Assembly (NCBI GenBank): GCA_030549335.1 | Contig: CM060188.1 | Span: forward strand, 2,232,001 to 2,296,000 | DNA from: Pontederia crassipes | Lineage: Eukaryota; Streptophyta; Magnoliopsida; Commelinales; Pontederiaceae | DNA: 64,000 nt | Reading direction: 5' to 3' | In this document: piece by piece, positions 11,016 through 23,078 of the stretch | How positions within the stretch are numbered: the stretch's first letter is position 1 | Layout: every line of letters begins with the position of its first letter | The notes under the pieces: generated by a model | What the model saw: only the letters and a program-made list of their open reading frames with translations | The model's database searches: none | What the model was told of the DNA's origin: nothing | Program-made: the position numbers and the translations under genes

Positions 11016-13355
11016 AGAAATAATTATAATTATGCCGGTGGATTGTCAATAGACTCAATACGCATTAGCATAGGCCTGGTTCTAGACAACGAGAGAATAT
11101 TCAATAATAATAATTAACTATGGATATGTTTATTGTTAATATGCATTTTTGTCCCATTGCATTTTGTTAGGCCACAATTAATCTCCTTGTCATTTTAATA
11201 CATTGGTGATTAAATGATTAGTTTCTAAAAAAAATTTCCTTCGTGATTAAAATTTTAGTAGTACTATTAGTGAAGAAGAACGATAAATAAACTTTGTGGT
11301 GTTGATATTATTCTCCGTTGTTCTTATAATCGGAGTCCTTATTTCTGCACATGACAATCTAAAATTTACAAGTATCAATCATGCGGCTAAAATATGATTA
11401 CTTCTTATTTTATCAAAGGTTAATACATTTTAAAAAGGGCAAATCGCATAAAAACTTGATTCTATTTAAATATAGTAAAAACTTTTATTTTTTGTCGTAA
11501 AAAATAAAAAATAATAATTAATTGCAAATGTCTATCATTATATTTTTAGAACAACATTAATTCAATAATTAACATTTAACATATGAAAACTAGCGTTTAT
11601 TTTTTGCAACTTCGATGATAAATTAGTTTAAATTTTAGCTTATTTTAAAATTATATAAAATAATATAACTAAATATTGCTTGAATGATTTTGTCATGTAT
11701 AATTGAATATTATGCCATTAACTTAATACTGTTTACTTCTTCACATTTATTTAGGTTAAACTTTGATTGTTTTAACATAAAAAAATTACAAAAAACGAAA
11801 TAACAAAAGATTCATTTTTAATCAATTATTTTTAAGTTTAAAGATTTACAATATATCATTCACTTATCTATATGGTACTAACTAAATTAATATTTTTAAT
11901 AAAAAATATAATAATAGATTATATTTATAATTAATTTAAAAGTTCATAACTTTTTAACACGAAACAAAATTTCAAACTAAATACAAGAATAAATTCAGTA
12001 TGCATGAATTCCTGCCAAAAAAAAGTTACATTCGACATTAAATCAAAGTTTGAGCTTTTCTACGCAAATTACCTTTTAAAAAAATATAATTGAGTCTAGA
12101 ATTATGCTATTCTTTTTTTTTTTCTTTTTCATGTTAAATATTTTTTTTGACAAATCAAATAATCGGGAATTAAAAAATTTACGTACTTGTCACTAAATGA
12201 GATGGGTGCATATGAATGAATCCTAAGGTGGGTATGGTTATGCTATTTGTTTTATGCAAGCCCATTTGTACAAGCCCATTCGAAAAAAAAAAGTTATAAA
12301 TAAGAAATATATTTTTGCTAATGAATAAATACTGAGTATATTTTTTTTGTTTAAAAAATTTATATTTAATAAAATGTTACAAATCTTGAAGAAATTATAG
12401 GTAGTAAACAATATTAAAAGTATCATTAAATATAATAAATAATAAATAAAATATTTTGTGTGAGAATTGTAATAAAGATAATTAAGGAAAGAAAAAATAG
12501 ATTGGAAAAAAAAGTAAATAAGGAAAGAAAGTAGATTGAAAAAAAGGAGTTATCACATAAAAATTTTGAAAAGAATTGTCATTGTTGAATCACAAAAAAA
12601 GTGAAATCACATTGTGAAAATCGAGATCACATCTTCGATTCTCATCTCTAATTTTACTTCTAATTTCATCAAACGTCACATTATTTAACAAAATTGATCA
12701 AAATTAGATTCAGGCATATAAGTGATAGGGCGGATGGTGTTACACTATTCTTAATATTGAATATCCTTAAATTGTCAAATTAAAAATTCAACACTGTGAT
12801 GAATGATCTGATTATAAATCAGATGTTTATTTTTATTTAAGCAGGAAATTTTCTTTTCCGTATGACATTTTATAGCATGATAGATGACCTTTATATTGGC
12901 CATCAGGTTGTCTGCTAAGATATAAGATATTTTGTGGATAAAGAAAGATGCATTGATCGAATCAAAATTTTTTGGACACCTTGGCCGAGTAATTAATTGC
13001 CACTTTGAGTGCACGCAAATGGATAAAACAAAAAGGGACATGATGGAAAAAGAAAGAGATATTTCCAAACTGGAACTTAATAATTGATATTTAAGGTCCC
13101 GCTAAGATGGATATTTTTATTTTCTCTTGAAAACAATGTATTAATTGTTGTCATGGAAGAAAATTTTAACACTAGCGTTCATTATAAATGTTTACCCCAA
13201 AGTATAACAGGAACAATTTTTTTAACTCATGTACTATTATTGTTATTCATTTTCAATAGTGTTTCATTCGTTAAGATTTACAAAATCATTCACAACATTT
13301 TAAACTAATTAAAATAATGGAACATTGTATTTACTTTTAAAATATACAGATATAA
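11016..13355. other. AT-rich intergenic DNA
   Basis: Roughly 2.3 kb of very AT-rich sequence rich in A and T runs. Open frames here (for example at 12775-13068) are Ile/Phe/Asn/Lys-rich with no motif. I see no gene, RNA or defined element. Confidence 0.4.
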
Positions 13356-13370
13356 TTGACTTTGGTGACC

Positions 13371-14584
13371 ATTGTATTTACTTCATTCGCCGCTCGCCCT
13401 ACCGTAGCTCGTCTGACCTTCGCCGCCGCTCGTCTGACCTCCGTCGTCGCTCGCCCTGCCGCTAATCGAAAGAAGGATCATGAGATCGCGAGCTCATGTC
13501 GTTGCTTGCCCCTCCGACACTCTCTTGACCGCCGCTCGCCCTGTCGCTACTCGTCTGACCATGGCGGGTGGCCCTCCGCGGTCATTTGCCCCTCCGACGC
13601 TTGTGTAACCTTCATTGCTCGCCCCTCCGACTCTCATCTGGCTGCTACTCCCCCTGTCGCTACTCTCTCCCGACACTCTCTTGACCGCCACTCGCCCTGT
13701 TGCTACTCGTCTGACCATGGCAGGTGGCCCTCCACAGTCATTTGCCCCTCCGACGCTTGTGTAACCTTCGTTGCTCGCCCCTCCGACTCTCATATGGCTG
13801 CTACTCGCCCTGTCGTTGCTCGCCTAACCTCTGCTACCGCTTAGGTACCCTGTCGTGATTCAAACAAAGGATCATGAAATTGTGAGCTCTGCTAGGGCAA
13901 TGATGGATCTGTTTGCCCCTCCATCGCTTGCCCTGCCGCTGCTCGCCTGACCACTACCACTTGCCCTCCGCCATTGCTCCTTCGTCGTCTATCTGACTGC
14001 CGCTGCTCACATCTCCGATGCTTGCCTGGCCCTTGCTTGCCTGAATTCCGTCATCGTCGCCCCTCTACTTGAATGGAGGGATTAGATGCAGCCAATTTTT
14101 TTCATGAGAAAAAATCGTCGGTTCCAAGGGATGTCAAATTTGTCATTTCACCTCGATCGGACGGTGCACGACATAAGCAGGATGGTCGGGACGAATGGGA
14201 TCATCCCGACGTCCATTTTGTCCTACATTAAATCACTCAAATTTAATTAATTCAAAAAAGACCACACAATATTTTCTTATTAACTACTAAAAAATGCATG
14301 CGATATTTTTTTTAAAAAAAAAAGATCATTGAACTATTATTAAAATTAGATTAAGTTAACATTAACTTTGAAGAGTTTGGAAGGCTTCAATATATTGTCG
14401 TTCAAGATCATCGAAATGGCCCTAACCGAAGATTTTTCATGGGATTCGGCTCTCATTGATTTTTGTCATCCATGATTAATGATATTAAAAAACTAAAAGG
14501 GAGGTCTTTATGTGTTTATATTAAGAAGGTGAATATTAATTAATTAATTAATTAATTAATCCATGCAGTTGCATTATGTGTTGT
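13371..14584 (+). repeat. GC-rich duplicated segment, copy 1
   Basis: The left part is built from CGCTCGCCCTGTCGCTACTC and TTGCCCCTCCGACGC-like phrases, and a ~160-base part (about 13510-13640) repeats again at 13671-13800. The phrase GGATCATGAGATCG recurs. The right part (14040-14584) is unique sequence that reappears at 15800-16345 with about 85-90% identity, ending in TTATGTGTTGTCGCT. Arg/Pro/Ser-rich open frames on both strands result from composition. The nature of the repeat is unknown. Confidence 0.65.
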
Positions 14585-15010
14585 CGCTGAAACTTTCGAC
14601 TGTCGTCACAACCCATCCATCGAAACTTTCGACGGTCACAAACCATCGAATGTTGCGGTCGTTGCAACCGTCCATCTTTCGACGGTCGCAACCGTCGTAA
14701 AGATTTTTTAAAAATTAAAAAAATTAGCGGCCCAATCACGACCAAATCCGGCGGCTGGCTGCTAGATACGGTCGGCAGTGGTCAGATCCGATGGCCAGGC
14801 ACCAGATCCGGGCCGCAGATGGCCGATCCTATCGCCCGCGACCAGATCCGGGCCGCTGGTGGCCGATCCGGCAGCCAGCGGCCAGATCCGACCTCCGCAG
14901 CCAGATTTGGCCGTGGATGATCCAGACGGCCGATCCAGCCGCCAGGCGACCAGATCCGGCTGCCAGCGGCCGGTCTGGCCTCTGTTAGTTGTTTTTAGAA
15001 GCAGGTGACG
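14585..15010 (-). mobile_element. Fragment of a CACTA-family element
   Basis: It contains the palindromic subterminal motif TTCGACGGTCGCAACCGTCG several times, followed by a GC-rich block of GGCCAGATCCG-type phrases. The same order, in reverse, occurs at 34430-34700 inside the complete element at 33403-35024 and at 28250-28625. No CACTA terminus is present, so this is a truncated piece. It joins copy 1 of the GC-rich repeat exactly after TGTTGTCGCT. Confidence 0.65.
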
Positions 15011-15119
15011 ATACCCTGATCCCACTCGCCGACACATCGATGATGCTTGCCGGCGGCCAGACACCACTCACGTCATTGTTGTCATGACGCCGCTCAAAGA
15101 TACCCTGACGTCGCTCGCC

Positions 15120-16345
15120 GTGATTGCATGCCACTGGCCTTGCCTCCGCTGCTCGCCTCTTCGACGTTTGCCTGACCTCCGCTCATCCCTCAGGCGCTGC
15201 TCGAACGGAGAATCATGAGATCGCGAGTTCCACAACAATGAGGGATCTCTTGTTGCTACTCACCCTCCAACTCTTGACTCACCATTGTTTGTCTTGCCAC
15301 TGCTCACCTGACCACCGCCGCTCGCCCTCCATCGTCGTTTGCCCCTCCGACAGCCCGCCTCACCGCCGTCACTCGTCTGACCTTTGTTGTCGCTCGCCCT
15401 GTCATCGTTCATCTGACCTCCTCCTCCGTCATCGCTCTCCTTGCCGCTGATCGAATGAAGGATCATGAGATCGTGAGTTCATGTCGCTACTTGCCCCTCC
15501 GACACTCTCCTGAATGCCTCTCGCCCTGTCGCTACTCGTCTGACCATTGCCACTCACCCTCTACAGTCGTTTGCCCCTTTGACCCCGTCTAACCTTCGTT
15601 GCTCACCTGACCTCCACCGCTGCTTAGGTACCCTGTCACAACTCAAACGAAGGATCATGAGATCGTGAGCTCTGCTCGGGCAATGATGAATCTGTTCGCC
15701 CCTCCATCTCTCCCCCGCTTCTGCTCGCCTGACCACTACCACTTGCCCTCCGCCATCGCCCCTTCGACGCGTGCCTGACTGTCGTTGCTCGCCTGGCCCT
15801 TTGCTTGCCTGAATTCCGTCGTCGTCGCCCTTCTACTTGAACGTAGGAATTAGATGCAACCGATTTTTTTCATGAAAAAAAATCGTCGGTTCGAAGGGAC
15901 GTCAAATCTATTGTTTTGCCTCGATTAGACGAAGCATGACGTAAGCAGGACGGTCGGGACGAATGGGATCGTCCCGACCTCCATTTTGTCCTATATTAAA
16001 TCACTCAAATTTAATTAATTTAAAAAAGACCACACAATATTTTCTTATTAACTACTAAAAAATGATGCGCTATTTTTTTGTAAAAAGATCATTGAACTAT
16101 TATTAAAATCAGGTTATGTTAATATTAACTTTGAAGAGTTTGGAAGGCATCAATATATTATTGTTCGAGATCATCGAAATGACCCTAACCGAAGATTTTT
16201 CATGGGATTCGGCTCACATCGATTTTTGTCATCCATGATTAATGATATTTTTTAAGAAAAAAATTAAAAGGGAGGTCTTTATGTGTTTAATTAAGAAGGC
16301 GAATATTAATTAATTAATTAATCCACGCAGTTGTTTTATGTGTTG
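15120..16345 (+). repeat. GC-rich duplicated segment, copy 2
   Basis: Diverged second copy of 13371-14584. The best-aligned part is 15800-16345 (AATTCCGTCGTCGTCGCCC, then the AT-rich tail with ATTAATTAATTAATC). Beyond TTGTCGCT it continues into sequence absent from copy 1. Copy 1 is therefore truncated at the CACTA fragment. Confidence 0.6.
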
Positions 16346-16384
16346 TCGCTCGTTTATTTGTCAGTCAATAATTGAGGGTAGACG

Positions 16385-16900
16385 AACGAATGACCTAAAA
16401 CTCATTAGAAATGAAACTGTGATTCCTCACAAGTTTCTAGTGCATAGTTAAATTGACAGAGTAGTTTGAATTGTGTTTGGTTAGAGTAGAATTTGATGAT
16501 GATGGATAAAGTGGTTGATGTGATAGGAAAAAATATATATGATTGATGAATTTTTGGTGAGTTTTGAATTAAAAATAATTATTATAATTATAAAATATAA
16601 TTTTATTATTAAATAAAAATACAATTATAAAATAAAGAAATTTTATTGGAACAATATTGTTAAAAAATATATTATTTAAATAAAAAATCATTTTTAAAAT
16701 TAATTGTATTAATGAAATATTAAATTTTTTAATGAAACAATAAGTAATAAATAATATTATATTATCCCATTATTATGAATATTTTCTATTTATTAAATAA
16801 TTTATTTTATGAAAATTATTGTGTGAGAGAAAAGAATAAGAAAAAAGAAAACAATTTTTTTAAAAAAACTAATATGTCATGTAAAAAAAGAAGAGGTATT
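16385..16900 (-). mobile_element. AT-rich miniature element, family also at 38090-38683
   Basis: This matches the reverse complement of 38090-38683: GAAATGAAACTGTGATTCCTC and GTGCATAGTTAAATTGACA here correspond to the far end there, and GTGAGAGAAAAGAA to the near end. It is flanked by a ~60-base direct repeat: TATTTGTCAGTCAATAATTG...GACCTAAAACTCATT before and TATTTGTCAGTCGATAAG...GACCTAAAGTTCGTT after. The superfamily is uncertain because the terminal repeats are weak. Confidence 0.5.
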
Positions 16901-17081
16901 TGTCAGTCGATAAGATGAGGGCAGACGAAACCGAATGGAAGACCTAAAGTTCGTTGGACCTTTTTCGAGTTATGATCATGTCATGTCATATCTTCCACGA
17001 GTTGCATTCAATAATTGAGTTGTAGAATCACCCAAATAAAATAGATGTATTTGTACGAATCTTATAGGCATCTTCTTGAGC

Positions 17082-17221
<140 letters not shown>

Positions 17222-17239
17222 GGGAAGCCGACCGGCCGG

Positions 17240-17440
17240 CATTGCATGAAAGGGCACAAGAAGTAATATCATTATTCATACATATGCCCCATGAAAGCCT
17301 CCCTCCTCCAACAACCAATATTAATTCCCTGGTACTCGAACTCGATGGATATTGTGATAATTGTGTGGAAACAAAACAAAGCAAAAAGAACTCGTCATCA
17401 GGAACACGATCGAGGATACGAAGAAGACAACACATAATAA
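17240..17440 (+). repeat. Diverged relic of the PMEI upstream segment
   Basis: CATGAAAGCCTCC, CTCCAACAACC and CTCGATGGATATTG align with CATGAAAGCCTCCTTCCTCC...CTCGATGGATACTGC at 21930-21985 and 39300-39350. The match is clearly older than that between the two main blocks, suggesting an earlier round of duplication of the PMEI region. Confidence 0.5.
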
Positions 17441-18323
17441 TTGATTAGTTTAATTGATTGATTCTCTGTTGACGTGTTGGACGAGACGGTCTAATTTCTC
17501 TCTCTTTCTCATTGGCCCTAAGAATAGGACCCGTCTGAGCCTGGTCCCATGAACAGAGAGAGGGAGAGAGATCACATAGAGACATAAAAAGCTCTTTTCG
17601 GTGTGTCCCCGTGCTACTGCGCTGCACATGCATAATTGCAAATATATATATATTATATATATTAATAATATCTTAAATTTGAACTCAATTAATTCTCCTA
17701 CATACGCTTCAGCAGAATTTCTTTCGAGAGTCTCGTTATAACGAAAATTTTTAGGGATAATCAGTATATGATTCGCATTTGATTTATTTTCTTATCATAA
17801 GATAAGTGTCTTATCTTGAAATTAATTCAGAGTATCAGTCGATTTATAATTCCTATCATCTATTAAAGGGAGTACCTATATAAACTTTTTAGGGATCATA
17901 CAGATACTCATCCTTATAATCATCATTATTCCATAACAAAGAGAGCCGCCGTTTCCCGAGGACGTAACCCAATTTATGACGAATCTCGTAAATCTCCGTG
18001 TTCTTCTGTGTTTGTGCGATCTCTCTCTCCCTCTTTCATAACAATATATATATATTATATTTGCAATTATGCATATATATATATATATATACATATAAGT
18101 TTAATTAACATGTAATCAAAAGTTTTATTGCATTCGCATATTGCGACTTTTATTCAATAGATAAATTACAATCTAATCCGAGGATCAAGATAACAATAAG
18201 TCACCAGATCATTCGACATGACATTATTTCGAGCATTGTTCTAATTGTATGATGTACTTTGATTGTATAAGGACGATCACTAGCTTAAAAAAAATATTGT
18301 ACTCTTTTAAAAAGTGGACTTTT

Positions 18324-20179
18324 TTATGCGTAAAACAATGTAGCAAAATAGAATCGTTAGCAAGTGCACTAGTCGCTTAAGTAATATAGTAATAGGAGTA
18401 AAGAGTGTCGAACCCACGAGGAATATTATTAATTTAATATCTGAATTTTATAAATTTATAAGAGAGGAAAAACATAGAATTTTGGAAAAGTGATTTTGTA
18501 AAATAAAATAAAGAAAATAAAGATAAGATAATGTAGTGGTATTGAAGTTAGGCTTTATGATGAAAATAGATCAGGATAAATATTTGAATCATAAAAGATA
18601 AATTTAATCTTTAAAGATGGATTATGAATTTTTCTAAGTTATTAATTTATAAGATTAACATCACAGAATCCACAAACTGGTAATTTCGCTATTTAATCCG
18701 ACAAATCAAACTATCTTAAATTTAATCAAACCTAAAGTCCCACAAACTGGTATTCGTCAGATAAGATTAAAATTAAGATGCATTAATATGAAAATCCTAT
18801 ACTGTTAATCACTTTACAAATTGGTATAGATTAACAGACCACACAAACTTGATTCTCCACACACTAGTTATCAAATTTATGTTAATTATTAATTTCACAT
18901 AAAATCAATTAATTTAATTAATGAATTCTGAAATCAAATAGTCCACAAACTGATAATTACTCAACTCAGAAATCCAAATAATTAAATCAAAAGCACTAAG
19001 CACAATTAACTAATTGATCAGAAAAGATTAAAACAAATAATATATGGTCCAAATAGTTTCCCTTCAATAATAATCTCCTAAAATGAAATAAATAAAAATA
19101 TGGAGTTCATCCTAAAAATTCTGAAGAGATAATAAAATACAAATTATAAAAAAATTGGAAGAATTACATCCAAAATAAAAATAGAGCTTTCGAATTGGGC
19201 AGACAGTCGGACAGTCTCTCGGACTTGATCAGGGTCGCGATCAACTTCCAGCCGTCGCACCTCTCTCCTTTTGGTCGAAGCCTGCAGATCACGACTCACC
19301 GTGGAAGAAACCTAAACTTCAGAGCACAAATTGAGATGACGGCTTCTTCACATTTTTATAGGTGCGAACGGCCTTCAAGTTGATCCCGGCCGTAACATCG
19401 TACGGTTGACTTTAAATTTGTGAGATAAAACTTGAGTTGATTACGGCCGATAAACTTTCCTCTCTGAATTTTGGCCAAAACTATAGTTATTTTATCCATT
19501 ATGCCCAAAAAGATAAACATTCTTATATTTACTCCTTCAAATTTCGGCCAAAACAAAAAGTTTCCTTGCCAATACGCCCAAAAGATAAAATCTTTTTATC
19601 TTTACTTTTTTTAAATCTCGGCCAAAACGATAAATAATTTTCATCTTTACTCCTTTCCATTACTCCCAAAACGATGAGTTCTTCAATTTTGACTAAAACG
19701 ATGAGTTCTTCCTGTCATTACGCCCAAAACATATGGATGGAATATCGGCCAAAACGAAGAGTCTTTTATCTTTACGCCCCAAAAAATAAACTCTTTTATC
19801 TTTACTCCCTTCTTCAAATCTCGGCCAAAATCTAAATCCTCTTTGTAATCTCGTCCAAAATGATGAATTGTGATCTCGTTACGTCCAAAATTCAAGTTGC
19901 ATTCATTTTTACCCACAACGAAGTAAGATGTAATTTATCCAACCATGAGATCATCTCGATCGAAATATAATTCTTTACGACCGATTCATATTACCTGCAA
20001 AATAATTATAAGAATTAAGTAAATTCCTCTTTACTTAAAATATTCAAAACATTAATAATCAAAATTGATAAACCCGGAATTATGACTAAAAGTGGTCTAA
20101 AATGATGCATATCATGATTAAATTATAAAAAAATTAATTAAAATAATAATATAAAATATATTGTATTTTGCATACATCA
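18324..20179 (-). mobile_element. Solo LTR related to the tRNA-Asp-primed element
   Basis: A 5-bp direct repeat CTTTT flanks the segment (18319-18323 and 20180-20184). Its left end (ATGCGT...GCAAGTGCACTAGTCGC) resembles the left LTR end at 29124, and its right end GCATACATCA matches GTGCATCA there. There is no internal region. The corresponding position in PMEI copy B (about 37360) is uninterrupted. It is a fossil solo LTR that inserted after the duplication. Confidence 0.75.
19440..19915 (+). repeat. Array of CGGCCAAAACGATGA-type motifs in the solo LTR
   Basis: About twelve variants of the phrase (C)GGCCAAAACGAT or CGCCCAAAACGATGAGTTCTT lie 30-45 bases apart. The spacing is loose, unlike a CRISPR array. 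They sit at about the same LTR position as the palindromic array of the related retrotransposon at 30100-30305. Confidence 0.65.
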
Positions 20180-20896
20180 CTTTTCTTATAATCGACTCAC
20201 CGCACTGTCATATAAAACATTGTATTACCAAATTCTCATATCGTTTCACGGAGCAATGTATTGATATATTATATTGAAATATAAAGGAAGAGTCAAAAAA
20301 ATGTAAAATAACCAAAGTAAGCAAAGCATGTCATTGCTTTAAGTACATTATTCATCATTGACTTTTCTATATCACATCACATCATAATGACGATTTATCT
20401 TACAATCTTGGCAATGATACTAGCTAGTAAGAAGTACTTCTCATGGTTCAGTTTTGAGCATATATATTAATTGCTAATTTTAGCAATGGATATAAGCATT
20501 GTTGACATATTTTGAGTCATCATATTTAACAATGAAGATATTTTGTATATATGGGAGGGAGTGTGATTAATTAATATATGAACTAAGATATCATTTAATT
20601 TTAACTAATAAATTAACAGAAGTAGATGAACTAGTCACATGTTTAAAAAGACAACACTTTTGATGTATCTGAGTTCGTCATGTGGAATACTAAGTTCAAG
20701 TCTTCCTTTTGTCATATTTTTACTCATTATTTTGAAATATCCTTAATCAAGAACAACTTGTCTATAACCCAACTCCCCTTGGTGTTATTATTGATAAATC
20801 GTTACGTTGCAAGATGATTCTTCTTGTTCTTGTTCTTCTTCTTCTTCTTATTATTATTTGTTATGATACTTATTTTAGTTATTACTTAATAATTCG

Positions 20897-21037
20897 TGTA
20901 ACACCCGACCTAATCAAGATATTATTCATTTTGGACTTTTCGTCCGCACGAATTTAAAACGCGTAAAGGGTAGTTACATATAAGCCCATGACCACCTTCT
21001 TATTTTGCCCAAGTGGAACTATTTGATAAGACGTCCT
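20897..21037 (-). mobile_element. Partial LTR of the neighbouring TRIM
   Basis: It starts TGTAACACCCGACC like the TRIM LTR at 21092 and matches it for about 140 bases. It then runs into a second copy of the host flank (21038-21091 repeats 20843-20896). The arrangement host, part LTR, host again, TRIM indicates a local tandem duplication of host plus LTR end. Confidence 0.65.
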
Positions 21038-21091
21038 TATTCTTATTATTATTTGTTATGATACTTATTTTAGTTATTACTTGATAATTCG

Positions 21092-21580
21092 TGTAACACC
21101 CCCGACCCAATCAATATATTATTCGCTTTGGACTTTCAGTTCGCACGAATTTAAAACGCGTCTTGATATGTGAAGGGGTAGCTACATATAAGCCCATGAT
21201 CACCTCCGTATTTTGCTCAAGTAGACTATTCGATGAGACCATCTTGGTCCTTAGACCTCAGGTCGTTATAATCTCCCCCCATAAAGGCTCAACGTCGTCG
21301 TTGAGCGGGATCCATGTTAGCCCATGATCCGTGTTGGCTCGTGGTCTGTGTTTATCACATGGCTCAAGTGAGCACGCGAGGTTGGCTCTGATACCATTCT
21401 ATAACACTTCCGATCCAATTAAGATATTATTCGCTTTAAATTTTCGGACCGCACAAATTTAAAACGCGTCTTGAAAGGTGAAAGAGATAACTACATATAA
21501 ACTGATGACCATCTCCGTGTTTTGCCCAAATAAGACTATTCGATGAGACGATCTTGACCCTTAGATCACAGGTCGTTACA
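21092..21580 (-). mobile_element. Terminal-repeat retrotransposon in miniature (TRIM)
   Basis: It is 489 bp long with ~180-bp direct repeats at 21092-21270 and 21400-21580. Both run from TGTAAC/TATAAC to GGTCGTTA(T/C)A on the + strand. On the - strand a primer site TGGTATCAGAGCCA (21383-21396, initiator-Met tRNA type) lies just after the upstream LTR. A purine tract (complement of ATCTCCCCCC, 21271-21280) lies directly before the other LTR. The 5-bp flank ATTCG is at 21087-21091 and 21581-21585. There is no coding capacity, as expected of TRIMs. Copies B and C of the PMEI block have uninterrupted sequence here (TAATTTGTTATTATC). Confidence 0.8.
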
Positions 21581-22044
21581 ATTCGTTATTATCAAACTTA
21601 TTATGTTGCAATGGTTTTTTTTAAGCGCTTGTAAAACCTAATAATAACTTTAATAATGACAGTTTACGTGCCTACGTGATGTATCAACATGCATAAGTTG
21701 TTGTCAATGACGTCGGAATCGTCTCACATATGAGAAACATCAAATATGATCGTTCAATATTGTCGATCACATTGGCTAAGTGAAAGATATTAGTTAATGA
21801 CTAATATGATTATATTAATAATAACTTTTTGGGTGCTTCTTAAGTCTACTAAAGATTTTTTATGTCTAAAATTAATTCGGATTGGAACTGTAGTAACATG
21901 GAAACCGGAAAAGGGTGCAATTGCTTGCGTGCCGCATGAAAGCCTCCTTCCTCCTACCATTCCAATTACACTCGATGGATACTGCAAAAAAAAATATCTC
22001 TTCTCCTCACGCGGAACACAAGGAGCACTACAAGAAAAAGTCAT

Positions 22045-22640
22045 ATTTCCGACGGTCCGAAATCCGTCTTAAATATCGACGGTTTTTCCGACGGATCTTT
22101 CAAATCGTCGATATTTTTCGACGGTTTAACCCGTCTAAAATTTTGACGGTGATAAATTCGTCGGAAGATTCCGTCGAAAGTATTTATACTTCGACGGTTA
22201 TGACCGTCGATATTTTCGGCGGTTTATCTAATCATCGAAACTTTCGGCGGTCTGAACCGTCGAAAAATTTCAAGACTGGTTGCGCATAATTATTGAACTT
22301 ATCGACGGTTTTGACCGTCGAAATTTGCGACGTTCAAAGCAACCGTCGATATTTAGGCGGTCATAACCGTCGATAGTATTTAAATAAAATATTCCACCTT
22401 ACTTTTTTTCGACGGCCTCAACGTCGAAAATGAAAATTTATAATTTACACAACCTACGTATCTGTCGATGTTTTTTAAAAATTATCATTAAGGGAATCGA
22501 CAGCTAAAACCGTCGATATTTCGACGGTTTGAATACCGCCGAAACTATCGACGGTTTTTCGAGCGGATTGGAGCCGTCGAAATGCGAATTAATATAATAT
22601 TATATTTACCTATGTTGCGGCGGTTTCGACCGTCGAAAAG
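22045..22640. repeat. Left subterminal palindromic array of the CACTA element
   Basis: About twenty short motifs of the type TCGACGGTTATGACCGTCGA lie on both strands at irregular spacing. CACTA transposases bind multiple subterminal repeats, so the role is likely by family analogy. Confidence 0.75.
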
Positions 22641-22860
22641 TGGTTATATAAAAACCCGACCGCACTCTTACTGTCAAAGTTTTGAACGTTCGTCCGCCGT
22701 CGCCCGTTTCGTCCGCCACCGCCCGTTTCGTCCGCCGTTCGTCCGCCGTCGACCACCTCCCGCCCAAAGCTTCCGCCGCCGACCATCTCCGGCGCAGGTA
22801 GGTCCGATCCCCGCCTCCTTTGATATATAATTTTTCTCTCCTTCGACCATCTCCGTGCGG

Positions 22861-23078
22861 CGGCCAGTTCCGACCGCCATTCGCGCGCGGCAGCCAGATC
22901 CGGCCGCCATTCGCACCGTCGGCCAGATCCGGCCGCCATTCGCGCGCGGCGGCCAGATCCGGCCGCCATTCGCGCGCGGCGGCCAGATCCGGCCGCCCTC
23001 CGCGCGCGGCGGCCAGATCCGGCCGCCCTCCGCGCGCGGCGGCCAGATCCGGCCGCCTCCGCGCGCGGCGGCCAGATC
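22861..23078. repeat. GC-rich 30-bp tandem repeat in the CACTA element
   Basis: About seven to eight units of roughly 30 bases share the core GGCCAGATCCGGCCGCC followed by (A/C)TTCGCGCGCGG or CTCCGCGCGCGG. Because the unit is a multiple of three, it opens long frames on both strands with a 10-residue repeat (IRPPFARGGQ). Related GC-rich text occurs at 14760-15010 and 34430-34600, marking one element family. Confidence 0.85.

Noticed and set aside
13356-15742. Open frames of 60-160 codons in the GC-rich repeat
   Set aside because: Composition-driven, overlapping on both strands, repeat-encoded, and not conserved between the two copies.
22861-23078. CRISPR-like array
   Set aside because: Plant nuclear DNA; the units are contiguous without unique spacers and no cas genes are present. 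The same applies to the motif arrays at 4980-5775, 19440-19915 and 62165-62505.
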